Shown one piece after another: positions 12,635 to 26,695 of a stretch of 64,000 nt of DNA; positions within the stretch are counted from its first letter, which is position 1; the number at the start of each line of letters is the position of its first letter. The position numbers and the translations under genes were made by a program. Where the stretch lies: positions 1 to 64,000 of the forward strand of contig JBDSHG010000121.1 in NCBI GenBank assembly GCA_039918615.1, given 5' to 3'. This DNA comes from FEN-1250 sp039918615 (GTDB lineage: Bacteria > Gemmatimonadota > Gemmatimonadetes > Gemmatimonadales > Gemmatimonadaceae). Under the pieces are notes generated by a model. It searched no databases. It was not told where the DNA came from and worked only from the letters and a program-made list of their open reading frames with translations.

Positions 12635-13210
12635 CTATCGGTACAAGCCGGCCGCGTCGATGAACGCAGCGACGGCATCTGGTACGAACCCATGAATCGA
12701 GCGGCCGGCCTGGACCCGGTCCCGAATTTCAGTTGACGACAGATCGAGCCGTCGCGTGGCCAGCCGGAGCATTGGCAGACTGGATTCCAGCGCGCTCGAC
12801 CTCGCTTCCGCCTCGCGCACCAGCACGACGATCGTCGCCAGCTCGGCGATTCGCGCCGAGTCCCGCCAGCTCGCGATCTGCGTCGCGAGGTCCTCTCCGA
12901 TCAACATGAATAACGACACTCCCGGCATTTTCTCAGAAAGCGCCGCGAGCGTATCCACCGTGAAAGATAACCCGTCCCGGTCGAGTTCGACGCGGCTCAC
13001 CTCGAAGCGGGGATCGCTGCCGAGGGTGAGCTCGAGCATGCGCAGCCGCTGTTCGCCCGTGCCCTTTACCGAACGCGCCTTGAATGGGGGCACGGCCGCC
13101 GGAACGAAGAGCAGCTTGTCGAGCGCGAGCGCCTCGAAGGCATCGCTCGCGGCGAGCAAGTGGCCGACATGCGGAGGATCGAACGTCCCGCCGAGGACGC
13201 CGAGTCGCAC
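12635..13210 (-). CDS. nadD: Nicotinate-nucleotide adenylyltransferase
   Basis: NadD (191 residues) adenylates nicotinate mononucleotide in NAD synthesis. The nucleotidyltransferase signature GGTFDPPHVGHLL lies at residues 7-19, and the second motif SSTEIRDRVQAG is near the C-terminus. VPAAVPPFK fits the substrate-binding loop. It is set between bamD (8 nt upstream) and secA (9 nt downstream) on the same strand. Length is typical. Confidence 0.95.
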   Translation of the reverse strand: MRLGVLGGTFDPPHVGHLLAASDAFEALALDKLLFVPAAVPPFKARSVKGTGEQRLRMLELTLGSDPRFEVSRVELDRDGLSFTVDTLAALSEKMPGVSLFMLIGEDLATQIASWRDSARIAELATIVVLVREAEARSSALESSLPMLRLATRRLDLSSTEIRDRVQAGRSIHGFVPDAVAAFIDAAGLYR

Positions 13211-13218
13211 CGCCTATC

Positions 13219-14133
13219 CTAGTTGCGGGGAGGAGTCTTGCTCGGCGGCGTCGGCACCGGAGCAGGCACCTGCGTCGGCGAGGGAGTGCGGGACGTCTGA
13301 TCGATCGGCGCCGGCGGATTCGGCAGCGGTGCGCTAGGCGCGGTGGCCTTCGGCGGACCGGCCGTGGTGTCCGCGAGAGTGGGCTTCACACCGCGGCACG
13401 CCTTGATCACGTCCTTGTCCGACGGGTGCGCCTTCTCGAGCAGGCCGCAGGTCTCCGACGCGTCCTCCTTGTACTTGATCGCTCGATAGGACTGCACGAG
13501 GCGGATCTGCGACTTCCGCGCGGCATCGGTTTTGGGATACTGCTTGACGACATCGCGGAAATAGATGATACCGGAGTCGTACGCCTTCCGCTTGTAGTAC
13601 GTCACGCCGTTGTTGTAACCCTTGGTCGCGAACCATTCGTCGAGGCGCTCGATCTGCTTTACCGCGGAGTCACGCAGCGGCGAATCCGGATAGGCGGCGA
13701 GAAAGCTCTGGAAGGTGCTGCGCGACGTCTCGCCATACTCGGGATCGAGCCCTGGCCGGCGCCACAGCTTCGAATACGCGATGCCCGTTTTGTACGTGGC
13801 GCGATCGGCGAGGGTGTCCTCCGGAAAGTTCTCGGCGACGCGCGAGTACGACTGCGCGGCGAGGATGTACTCCTTGCTTCCCATGTGCGCGTCGCCGAGA
13901 TAGAAGTACGACTCGGGAAGGAGCGGATCACGGGCGGGAAGATCGGTAGTGAGCTTCTCGAAACCGGTGATCGCGTGTCCCCACTTGTGCTTGTGCAACT
14001 CGGACAGCGACGCGTCGAAGAGCGCCTGGTGCGAGGGGTATTTGAGGGGCTGAAAGCCACCATTATGATGACAGCCGGCGACCAGAGCTAAGGCCGCGAC
14101 GGCACCGACACGCGATCGCTTGAGAAAGGACAT
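13219..14133 (-). CDS. bamD: BamD-like outer-membrane assembly lipoprotein
   Basis: This 304-residue lipoprotein has a signal peptide ending in the lipobox LVAGC (Cys21) and a series of TPR-like repeats (ALFDASLSELHKHKWGHAI, PESYFYLGDAHMGSKEYILA, SYSRVAENFPEDTLADRA), which is the BamD/YfiO architecture. BamD works with BamA to insert beta-barrels into the outer membrane. The last 60 residues are an unusual Pro/Thr-rich tail not needed for the fold. It heads bamD-nadD-secA, a small envelope-biogenesis run. Assignment to BamD rather than another TPR lipoprotein is likely but not certain. Confidence 0.85.
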   Translation of the reverse strand: MSFLKRSRVGAVAALALVAGCHHNGGFQPLKYPSHQALFDASLSELHKHKWGHAITGFEKLTTDLPARDPLLPESYFYLGDAHMGSKEYILAAQSYSRVAENFPEDTLADRATYKTGIAYSKLWRRPGLDPEYGETSRSTFQSFLAAYPDSPLRDSAVKQIERLDEWFATKGYNNGVTYYKRKAYDSGIIYFRDVVKQYPKTDAARKSQIRLVQSYRAIKYKEDASETCGLLEKAHPSDKDVIKACRGVKPTLADTTAGPPKATAPSAPLPNPPAPIDQTSRTPSPTQVPAPVPTPPSKTPPRN

Positions 14134-14166
14134 GTGCGAAATGTTACCCCGAAAAGGGCGGCGGGT

Positions 14167-15171
14167 TCAGCCGCGTGCGGCCGTTGTGGCTGACGCAGCG
14201 CCGATGCCGCTCTCGCGGAACCAAGCCACGAACCGTGGAATGCCATCGCTCACCTGCACCGACGGAGCGTAGCCGAGAAATGTGCGCGCCCTGGAGATGT
14301 CCGCGAGCGTGCGCCGAACATCGCCCGGCTGCGCGGGAAGCCGCTCGAGCTTCGCGGTCATTCCGAGCGCCTTCTCGATCAGCTTGACGAGACTCGAGAG
14401 TGTCGTCACCGCTGACTCGCCGAGATTGTAGATCTCGTGTCCAGGCTTCGCCGTGCGGCTCCGCTCGATCGCGCCGAGCACACCCTGCACGGTGTCCGTG
14501 ATGTAGGTGTAGTCGCGCTCCGCCGTGCCGTCGCCGAAGAACGGAATCGATTCGCCGGCGGAGATCTTTCGCGTGAACGAGTGGATCGCGAGATCGGGGC
14601 GCTGGCGCGGTCCGTACACGGTGAAGAAGCGCAGCGAGATGATGCGCATCCAGTCGCAGAGGCCGGCGTACGTCTCGCACATCAGCTCCGCCGCGCGCTT
14701 CGTGGCGGCGTAGGGGCTGATCGGCGTGATCGCAGGCTCGTCCTCGCGGAAGGGCGGCGTTGCGTCGTTGCCGTACACGCTGGAGCTCGACGCGACGATG
14801 ATGCGCGAGATCTTCGCGGCGCGAGCGGCGTCGAGCAGCACGGTGGTGCCGAGCACGTTCACCGCGGTGTAGAGCGCGGGATCGGCGATCGAGGGGCGCA
14901 CGCCCGCGCGCGCGGCGAGATGGACGATCACATCCGGATGGAAGGCGTCGATGACGCGGCGCATCGCGGCCGCATCGCGCACATCCGCCTCGACGAGCTC
15001 GAAGGAGGGATGCAGCATCGCGCCGGAGATGTTCGCGCGTTTGAGATCGGGATCGTAGAAGGAATCGAAGTTGTCGATGCCGACGACGATGTCGCCGCGC
15101 GCGAGCAGCGCATCGACCACGTGTGAGCCGATGAAGCCCGCCGCACCCGTGACGATGATCTTCTCAGCCAC
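14167..15171 (-). CDS. UDP-glucuronate 4-epimerase-like NAD-dependent epimerase
   Basis: This 334-residue extended SDR begins with the NAD-binding motif GAAGFIGSHV and has the catalytic SSSSVYG serine region and YAATK dyad. The segments GIDNFDSFYDPDLKR and FFTVYGPRQRPDLAIHSFTRKI are characteristic of UDP-glucuronate 4-epimerases (CapI/LspL type), which make UDP-galacturonate. It overlaps the UDP-xylose synthase gene by 8 nt, and UDP-glucose dehydrogenase supplies the shared substrate UDP-glucuronate. A related UDP-sugar epimerase activity cannot be excluded. Confidence 0.82.
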   Translation of the reverse strand: MAEKIIVTGAAGFIGSHVVDALLARGDIVVGIDNFDSFYDPDLKRANISGAMLHPSFELVEADVRDAAAMRRVIDAFHPDVIVHLAARAGVRPSIADPALYTAVNVLGTTVLLDAARAAKISRIIVASSSSVYGNDATPPFREDEPAITPISPYAATKRAAELMCETYAGLCDWMRIISLRFFTVYGPRQRPDLAIHSFTRKISAGESIPFFGDGTAERDYTYITDTVQGVLGAIERSRTAKPGHEIYNLGESAVTTLSSLVKLIEKALGMTAKLERLPAQPGDVRRTLADISRARTFLGYAPSVQVSDGIPRFVAWFRESGIGAASATTAARG

Positions 15172-16117
15172 GCGGCTTCATCCGCTCGGCCGGGAGGCTC
15201 GCGAAGTAGTCGATCGTCTTCTGGAGCCCCTCGCGAATCCCGACCTTCGCCTCCCAGCCGAGCATCGTGCGCGCGCGCGTGATGTCCGGCTTGCGGATCT
15301 TGGGATCATCCTCGGGGAGCGGGCGCTCGACGAGCGGCGCGGTGGTGTTCGTCAGCTCGCGCACCATCTCGGCCAGCTGCCGCACCGTGTACTCATCCGG
15401 ATTTCCGATGTTGCACGGATCGGAATCGCCCTTCATGAAGAGCTGATAGATCCCCTCGACCTCGTCCGACGCGTAGCAGAAGCTGCGCGTCTGCGAGCCG
15501 TCGCCGTAGATCGTGATCGGCTCGTTGCGTAAGGCCTGCACGATGAAATTCGACACGACGCGACCATCCCGCGGACGCATCCGCGGGCCGTACGTGTTGA
15601 AGATCCGCACGATGCGCGTATCGAGCCCGTGGAAGCGGTGGTACGCCATCGTCAGCGCCTCGGCGAAGCGCTTCGCCTCGTCGTACACGCCGCGAGGGCC
15701 GACCGGATTCACATTGCCCCAGTACGTCTCGGGCTGCGGATGCACGAGCGGATCGCCGTACACCTCGCTCGTCGAGGCGAGGAAAAAACGCGCGCCTTTC
15801 TCCTTCGCGAGGCCCAAGGCATTGTGCGTGCCGAGTGCGCCGACCTTGAGCGTCGGGATCGGAAGCTCGAGATAGTCGATCGGGCTCGCCGGGCTCGCGA
15901 AGTGGAGCACGCCGTCGAGCTTCCCCTTCACGTACGTGTACGTCGAAATGTTGTGCTGGACGAATTCGTACTTTTGATTGCTCGCGAGATGCGCGATGTT
16001 GTCGGGATGCCCGGTGATGAAGTTGTCGAGGCCCACGACTTCGTGGCCATCCGCGAGGAAGCGGTCTGTGAGATGCGAGCCGAGGAAGCCGGCGCCGCCC
16101 GTGATGAGCACCCTCAC
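15164..16117 (-). CDS. uxs: UDP-glucuronate decarboxylase (UDP-xylose synthase)
   Basis: This 317-residue extended SDR begins with GGAGFLGSHL. It carries family-specific segments: HFASPASPIDYLELPIPTLK, TSTSEVYGDP, GPRGVYDEAKRFAEAL (the YxxxK dyad) and the Arg-rich NTYGPRMRPRDGRVVSNF. These are hallmarks of UXS, which converts UDP-glucuronate to UDP-xylose with NAD as internal cofactor. It overlaps ugd upstream by 4 nt and the epimerase gene downstream by 8 nt, forming a UDP-sugar acid branch. The pathway product is presumably used in a surface glycan. Confidence 0.92.
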   Translation of the reverse strand: MRVLITGGAGFLGSHLTDRFLADGHEVVGLDNFITGHPDNIAHLASNQKYEFVQHNISTYTYVKGKLDGVLHFASPASPIDYLELPIPTLKVGALGTHNALGLAKEKGARFFLASTSEVYGDPLVHPQPETYWGNVNPVGPRGVYDEAKRFAEALTMAYHRFHGLDTRIVRIFNTYGPRMRPRDGRVVSNFIVQALRNEPITIYGDGSQTRSFCYASDEVEGIYQLFMKGDSDPCNIGNPDEYTVRQLAEMVRELTNTTAPLVERPLPEDDPKIRKPDITRARTMLGWEAKVGIREGLQKTIDYFASLPAERMKPRG

Positions 16118-17421
16118 GAGTGATCTCCGCGCCCGATCGAGCGGTAGGTAAAACCAAGGCTCTTCATCTTCGCGGGATCGTAGAGGTTGCGTCCGTCGAT
16201 GACGATCGGCTTCGAGAGCGCCTTCCTGATGCGCGAGAAGTCGGGGTGCCGGTATTCGTTCCAGTCGGTCACGACGACGAGTGCCGCTGCGCCCTCGAGC
16301 GCATCGTAGTTCGTCGCCGCGTAGGTGACCGTCTCGCCGAGCCGGCGCTTCGCCTCGTGCATCGCGACCGGATCGTGCGCGACGACCGTCGCGCCGGCGG
16401 CGAGCAGCTCCTCGATGAGCGTGAGCGCGGGCGACTCGCGCATATCATCCGTTTGCGGCTTGAAGGCGAGCCCCCAGACCGCGATGCGCGTGCCGCTGAG
16501 CGTGCCGAGGGCGCTCTTCAGCTTCGCGAAGAGGAGATGCTTCTGCCGGTCGTTCGCTTCCTCGACGGCGTGGAGCACGGATAGCTGCGCGCCCTTCTCC
16601 ACGGAGGTGCGCAGCAGCGCCTTCACGTCCTTCGGGAAACACGACCCGCCGTAGCCCGGGCCCGGAAAGAGGAACGACGGCCCGATGCGATCGTCGCTGC
16701 CGATTCCCTTGCGCACCATGTCGATATCCGCGCCAACGCGCTCGCAGAGATTCGCGACCTCATTCATGAATGAAATGCGCGTCGCGAGCATGGCGTTTGC
16801 CGCGTACTTCGTCATCTCCGCCGACGGGATGTCCATGAAGATGATCGGCTTCCCCGTGCGCACGAACGGCGCATAGAGCTCCGCCATCACGCTCCGCGCG
16901 CGATCCGTGGCGACACCGAGCACGACGCGATCCGGCTTGAGGAAGTCGTCGACGGCGGCGCCCTCTTTCAGGAACTCCGGATTGCTGCACAGATGAAAGG
17001 GGAGCTTTGCGTGCTTGCCCACCGCCACCTCGACCTTGTTCGCCGTGCCGACGGGGACCGTCGACTTGGTGACGACGACGACCTCGCGCGTCATGTGCTG
17101 GCCGACGAGCTCCGCGACCGCGAGCACGTGACGGAGATCGGCCGAGCCATCCTCGTCCGGCGGTGTTCCCACCGCAATGAACACGACCTCCGCGCCCTGA
17201 ATCGCGGCAGGCACGTCGGTGGTGAACGAAAGCCGCCCCTGCGTCTGATTGCGCTCAACCAGTTCGTCCAGCCCCGGCTCGTAAATCGGAAGGATGTTCT
17301 TCTTCAATCCCTCGATCTTGGCGACATCCAGATCGGCGCAGTGGACGTCATTGCCGGTCTCCGCGAGACAGGCGCCAACGACCAGGCCGACGTAGCCGGT
17401 TCCGACGACGGTAATACGCAT
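16114..17421 (-). CDS. ugd: UDP-glucose 6-dehydrogenase
   Basis: This 435-residue enzyme oxidises UDP-glucose to UDP-glucuronate with two NAD. It shows the N-terminal Rossmann motif VVGTGYVGLVVGACLAETG, the conserved TKSTVPVGT, the catalytic cysteine segment GYGGSCFPKDVKAL and the C-terminal WGLAFKPQTDDMRESPA. It is first in ugd-uxs-epimerase and overlaps uxs by 4 nt. All key residues are present and the length is typical. Its product is the branch-point substrate for the next two genes. Confidence 0.96.
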   Translation of the reverse strand: MRITVVGTGYVGLVVGACLAETGNDVHCADLDVAKIEGLKKNILPIYEPGLDELVERNQTQGRLSFTTDVPAAIQGAEVVFIAVGTPPDEDGSADLRHVLAVAELVGQHMTREVVVVTKSTVPVGTANKVEVAVGKHAKLPFHLCSNPEFLKEGAAVDDFLKPDRVVLGVATDRARSVMAELYAPFVRTGKPIIFMDIPSAEMTKYAANAMLATRISFMNEVANLCERVGADIDMVRKGIGSDDRIGPSFLFPGPGYGGSCFPKDVKALLRTSVEKGAQLSVLHAVEEANDRQKHLLFAKLKSALGTLSGTRIAVWGLAFKPQTDDMRESPALTLIEELLAAGATVVAHDPVAMHEAKRRLGETVTYAATNYDALEGAAALVVVTDWNEYRHPDFSRIRKALSKPIVIDGRNLYDPAKMKSLGFTYRSIGRGDHS

Positions 17422-17478
17422 TCAGGAATCGTGTGGGGACTTGGATGGCAAGCGGAAAAGCGATACAGCCGTTGAAGT

Positions 17479-17564
17479 TAGCTGCTGTTAGAGAGGGGGG
17501 CAATGTGGGAGTGGGAACTGACAACTACGAGCACGAATGACACGGAAAAGGCACGAATCGAATC
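17479..17564. repeat. Left inverted repeat flanking the GxxExxY gene
   Basis: The core at 17541-17564 reads CACGGAAAAGGCACGAATCG followed by AATC. Its reverse complement recurs at 18053-18086 with one substitution and a short insertion containing GCCGAAAA. Further out, TAGCTGCTG (17479-17487) pairs with 18095-18103. Together these look like the left terminus of a small element around the plus-strand gene. Confidence 0.65.
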
Positions 17565-17577
17565 GTGAGGCGCGAGG

Positions 17578-18054
17578 GTGTGTTGCGGGATGGCGTGGTC
17601 ATGCGGGTGCGAGGTGAACGTCCAAGAATTAGTAGTGCAAAATGAGCTTTTGGAGGCAGAGCTGAGCCGGTCGATAGTTGCGGTGTTTTTCGACGTCTAC
17701 AACTATTTCGGATACGGGCTCAGTGAACGGATCTCTGCTGGGGCCCTCGCGTACGAGCTTCGAGACCGAGGGCACCTTGTCAGTCGCGAGTTGGTCGTTG
17801 ACGTTCGCTATAAAGACAGACACGTGGCGACTCAACGACTCGATATGGTTATCGACGACGCCCTTGTTGTCGAGATCAAATCGACGGAAAAATTGTCGCC
17901 CGCCGATCGCCTTCAATTGATCAACTACATACGTGCGACAAAGTTTGAAGTCGGTTTGCTGCTGCACTTCGGCCCTGCACCGCGCTTCGAACGGTTCATA
18001 GATTCTCCGAAGAAAGACTTTCACGGCCGCATCCGAGGCCCTTCCGGCGTATGA
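17578..18054 (+). CDS. GxxExxY family protein (PD-(D/E)XK-like fold)
   Basis: This 158-residue protein matches the GxxExxY family (PDDEXK_3). Visible are FDVYNYFGYGLSERIS (the family G-x-x-E motif, with Ser where Tyr is usual), QRLDMVIDDALVVEIKSTEKL giving a D-x9-E-x-K nuclease-like core (Asp89, Glu99, Lys101), and LINYIRATKFEVGLLLHFG. Cellular function is unknown. It starts with GTG at 17578; a second GTG at 17614 would give a 146-residue protein closer to the family length. It is the only plus-strand gene among the surface-sugar genes, is less GC-rich than its neighbours, and lies between inverted repeats, one of which contains its stop codon. This suggests acquisition as a unit. Confidence 0.8.
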   Translation: MCCGMAWSCGCEVNVQELVVQNELLEAELSRSIVAVFFDVYNYFGYGLSERISAGALAYELRDRGHLVSRELVVDVRYKDRHVATQRLDMVIDDALVVEIKSTEKLSPADRLQLINYIRATKFEVGLLLHFGPAPRFERFIDSPKKDFHGRIRGPSGV

Positions 18055-18103
18055 TTCGATCCGTGCCTTTTTCGGCTTTTTCCGTGTTCGCAGTCAGCAG
18101 CTA
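18053..18103. repeat. Right inverted repeat flanking the GxxExxY gene
   Basis: Positions 18053-18086 are an inverted copy of the left core at 17541-17564 with an extra internal AGCCGAAAA-like segment. CAGCAGCTA at 18095-18103 inverts the left outer TAGCTGCTG. The gene's TGA (18052-18054) lies at the inner edge of this repeat. Confidence 0.65.
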
Positions 18104-18114
18104 CTAATCGCTAC

Positions 18115-19733
18115 TCACGGATAGCGAAACCGATAGCTCGCGGTCACCTGGAAGCGCGCAAACTTCTTCGCCGGCGTCGGCACGTTGTTCACATCCGTAA
18201 TGCGCGCCACCTCGAGCTTCGCCGTGATCGGGATGATCCCATCGAGCCACTCGGCCGAGAGGTCGCCGATGTACGCGTTCTGCACGTTCGGGCGATCGTC
18301 GGTCACGTCCGGATACGGATCATTTGCGTGGCCGACGCGGTTGAGAGTCGGGCGGTCGGTGATGCGGTAGGCGCCGTGCCGCCACTTCGCGATGCCGCCG
18401 ACGAAGCGGAGCCTTCCCGAAGCCCACACCTCGCCGTAACCGCGAATCATGTCGGCGTCGGGCCCAAGCTCGGAGCCGAGCGGCTGATCGAAGTTCTGGT
18501 AGACCTTCGAGTAGTCGACCTGTCCGATATACGTGAAGCTGTCGATACGGCGGTACTGCACACCCACGGAGGTCGGGAGCACGATCGGGAGTGCATACGC
18601 CGCCTCGAGATTCCAGCCGAGCTGATTCGGATAGTTTGCGCGGTCCTTCGAGTCGATCTGAATGTCATCGATGAGGAACTCGCCCGAGAGCGTCGCCTTG
18701 CCGACGGTGGCGCGCGCGGCGAGGAAGCCGGTGAGGTTCGCGTCCCCTGCTCCGTTCTGACTCGTGTCGTGCTGCGTGACCTGGTAGATCATCAGCGGAT
18801 TCAGATACGCGAGGTCGACGGTGAAGCCCTGGCGCTGCACGACCGCCGTCTCGCCGATCGTCAGCTCGATCTTCTTCGTCGGGTGGTACGTCAGGCCATG
18901 TCCGAAGGCGAAGCGATGCCAGCGCTGCTGCGATATGCCGGCGGGGAGCACATCGGTGGTGGAATCGAGTAGCACATCGTTGATCGTCGCCGCGAATGCG
19001 CGCAGCTCGAACTTGTTGAAGCGAAGCGAGAGCAGCAACCGATCGTAGGCGGGGCCGTTGGCCGAGAGCGCGATCGACTCGGTTCCGTCGCCGAGCCACG
19101 CCTCGCGCGCGCGCCCGAGCGAGATGACCAGCTTGCTCACCTGCGCCGAGATGTACGCATCCTGAAAGCCGAGCACGCCGTGCGTATTGCGAAAGGGCGA
19201 CTCGCGGATCGTCGGATCGTTGCGCACATCCGTCTCGCCGAACGCCTCGGTGACGAGCAGCAGGTGCGGACCACCGTCGAGCGTGAGACGAACGCGTCCG
19301 ACGCCGACGACGGCGGGTTCGCCTGCATCGGTGGGGCGAACGTCCTGCCAGAGCGGGCGGAAGGTGCCGTTCTTCAGTCCCGTACCCTGCAGCGTTCCGG
19401 CGGCGCCGAAGGAAAGACGGCTGCGCGATGTGTCGCGAGGGGCCGTCTCTTCCGGAAAGCGCATGCGCAGCGAGGAGAGCAACATCCCCGTACATGACGA
19501 ATCGCTCTCGGCTGCCTTGATCGCCTTACGAATGTCGCCGACGAAGAAAGGGCGGAACTGCGACACGCGCGCCTCGGCGCATCCCTGGCGCATCAGACCA
19601 TCGAGCTGCGTATAGGCGGGATCGGTGAGCGGGAGGCCGACCAGCGCGTGTTGCGCGAACGCGTTGACTGGCGCGGCGAGTGCGATTGCCATCGCGACTA
19701 CGGGCGCGATCACACGCGCCAGAGTATTTCGCA

Positions 19734-19734
<1 letters not shown>
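18115..19734 (-). CDS. Wzi-like outer-membrane beta-barrel protein
   Basis: The 539-residue protein starts at the ATG at 19734, which gives a signal peptide ending APVNAFAQ; the longer open frame upstream lacks one. It has alternating amphipathic strands and ends in an aromatic barrel terminus (YRFRYP). Segments such as GLPLTDPAYTQLDGLMRQG, YISAQVSKLVISLGRAREAW and DLAYLNPLMIYQ resemble capsule-assembly Wzi proteins, which anchor exopolysaccharide at the cell surface. Its start overlaps the aminotransferase stop (TAATG), at the end of a nucleotide-sugar operon, which supports a surface-glycan role. Another barrel or porin family remains possible. Confidence 0.62.
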
Positions 19735-24101
<4,367 letters not shown>

Positions 24102-24118
<17 letters not shown>

Positions 24119-25058
24119 GTATGAGCTCTTCGAGTGTGGTGTCGAGCGAATGACGCGGGGCCCAGCCCGTTGCCGCGCGCACCTTCGCGGCACTGCCGAC
24201 GAGCGCCGGCACATCCGCGGGGCGAACGAGCGCCGGGTCGGTCTGCAATTTCGCCTCTACTCCGGCGAGGGCAAGGATGCGGAGCGCCAGCGTTTTCATG
24301 TCGGTGCCGACGCCGCTCGCAATGTTGTACGCCTCGCCGGGCGTTCCGCGCTCCGCCAGTGCGATGTAGGCGCGCGCCACGTCTTCCACGTGCGAGAAAT
24401 CGCGGACCGTGTCGGTATTCCCCATCACGAGCGGCTTCGATGTCCCGCGCAACGCGACCGCGCGGCGCGCCAGCGCGGGGATTACGAAGTTCGGCGATTG
24501 GCCCGGGCCGGTGTGATTGAAGGGGCGCACTGCGATCACGCGTACGCCGCCGGTGCGATGCGCCTCGAGCGCGAGTACCTCCTGCGCGGCCTTCGACGCG
24601 GCGTACACTCCCATCGGATGCTGACCGGCAGCTTCGTCGAGCGGCATCTCGGACGCATCGTGACGACCGTACTGCTCGCCGCTCCCGACGATCACCACGA
24701 CGGGGTCGAGCGCCCCTGCGGCGCGCCGCGTGCGGAGATCGCCGAGGAGGCGGGCGGCCACGACGACGTTGACGTCGAGGGTGCCCGCGGGATCGGCGTT
24801 GGCGGAGGGAACGTGCGCGATCCCCGCGAGATGGAAGATCGCGTCGGGGCTGGTGGCGTCGAGCAGCTCGTGCACGGACGTCGACGCGCGAAGGTCACCC
24901 TGCCACCACTGCACCGACTTCGTCGCCTCCCCATCGAGCGCGCCCGCGGGCATCGAGCCGTCGAGTCGCGCGCCCCACACATCGTAACCGGAATGCAGGA
25001 GCTCACGACAGAGCCATTGGCCGGCGAATCCGGCGGCGCCGGTCACCAGCGCGCGCAC
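24102..25058 (-). CDS. rmd: GDP-4-keto-6-deoxy-D-mannose reductase (RMD-like)
   Basis: This 318-residue extended SDR begins GAAGFAGQWLCRELL. It carries the catalytic regions VGSGEQYGRH and VYAASKAAQE, and the RMD-type segment VIAVRPFNHTGPGQSPNFVIPAL. RMD reduces GDP-4-keto-6-deoxymannose, the product of Gmd, to GDP-D-rhamnose. It follows gmd by 1 nt, which strongly supports the assignment over generic epimerases; a talose-forming reductase is the main alternative. It overlaps carB by 17 nt. Confidence 0.85.
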
Positions 25059-25059
25059 G

Positions 25060-26025
<966 letters not shown>

Positions 26026-26064
26026 CGGGACACGGTGGTGTAAGTGACGATGGCGGACATGAGA

Positions 26065-26092
26065 ACAGGGAGCCCGCCGAAGCGCTCCCTGT
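26065..26092 (-). terminator. Hairpin terminator between rpmB and gmd
   Basis: A 9-bp perfect stem (26065-26073 ACAGGGAGC with 26084-26092) encloses a 10-nt loop, 24 nt after the rpmB stop. The following minus-strand bases are only mildly T-rich. It would separate the ribosomal-protein transcript from the sugar operon. Confidence 0.55.
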
Positions 26093-26116
26093 CGTCAATG
26101 CTGAATGGTCGGACGA

Positions 26117-26329
26117 TCATGCGACGCGGGTCCCTCGCGGAGCGCGCTGGATCTTGCCTGCGCTGAGACAGCGCGTGCAGACCTTGATCTTGGTGATCTT
26201 GTCGTCGATCAGAATACGTGCGACCTGGAGATTGGGCTTCCAGACGCGGCGCACCTTGTTGTTCGCGTGCGAGACGTTGTTCCCGAAGGACACGCCTTTC
26301 TTGCACACGTAGCACTCTTTCCCGGACAT
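26117..26329 (-). CDS. rpmB: Ribosomal protein bL28
   Basis: This 70-residue protein of the large ribosomal subunit is recognisable from GKECYVCKKGVSFGNNVSHANN, the RRVWKPNLQ segment and KVCTRCLSAGKI. The two Cys pairs (CYVC and CTRC) mark the zinc-binding C+ form. It follows rplQ after a 3-nt gap and is the last gene of the rpmJ-rpsM-rpsK-rpoA-rplQ-rpmB run, an unusual place for bL28. A hairpin follows. Confidence 0.95.
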   Translation of the reverse strand: MSGKECYVCKKGVSFGNNVSHANNKVRRVWKPNLQVARILIDDKITKIKVCTRCLSAGKIQRAPRGTRVA

Positions 26330-26332
26330 GCT

Positions 26333-26689
26333 CTAACCCTCGATCAGCTCGATACGCGCCATCTCGGCTCCGTCACCCTTGCGGTGACCGACCTTGAGAA
26401 TGCGCGTATAGCCGCCATTGCGCGTCGCGAACTTGACACCGACTTCCTGGAAGAGCTTGTCGGCGGTTTCGCGATGCTGGACGTGACGACCCGCGAGACG
26501 CCGCGCATGCAGCGTTCCGGTCTTCGCCTTGGTGATCAACTTCTCGATGAACGGCCGCAGCTCCTTGGCCTTGGCCTCCGTCGTCTCGATGGCGCCGCGC
26601 TCGATCAGTGACTTCGCGAGGCTGCGCATGAGCGCGAGCTTCTGCTCACTGGTGCGACGGAGCTGCCGTCCGGCCTTTCTGTGACGCAT
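26333..26689 (-). CDS. rplQ: Ribosomal protein bL17
   Basis: This 118-residue protein begins MRHRKAGRQLRRTSEQKLAL and contains RPFIEKLITKAKTG and TADKLFQEVGVKFATRNGGYTRI, the standard bL17 signature. It sits 6 nt downstream of rpoA, its usual neighbour. Length is normal. Confidence 0.97.
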   Translation of the reverse strand: MRHRKAGRQLRRTSEQKLALMRSLAKSLIERGAIETTEAKAKELRPFIEKLITKAKTGTLHARRLAGRHVQHRETADKLFQEVGVKFATRNGGYTRILKVGHRKGDGAEMARIELIEG

Positions 26690-26695
26690 TGCAGT

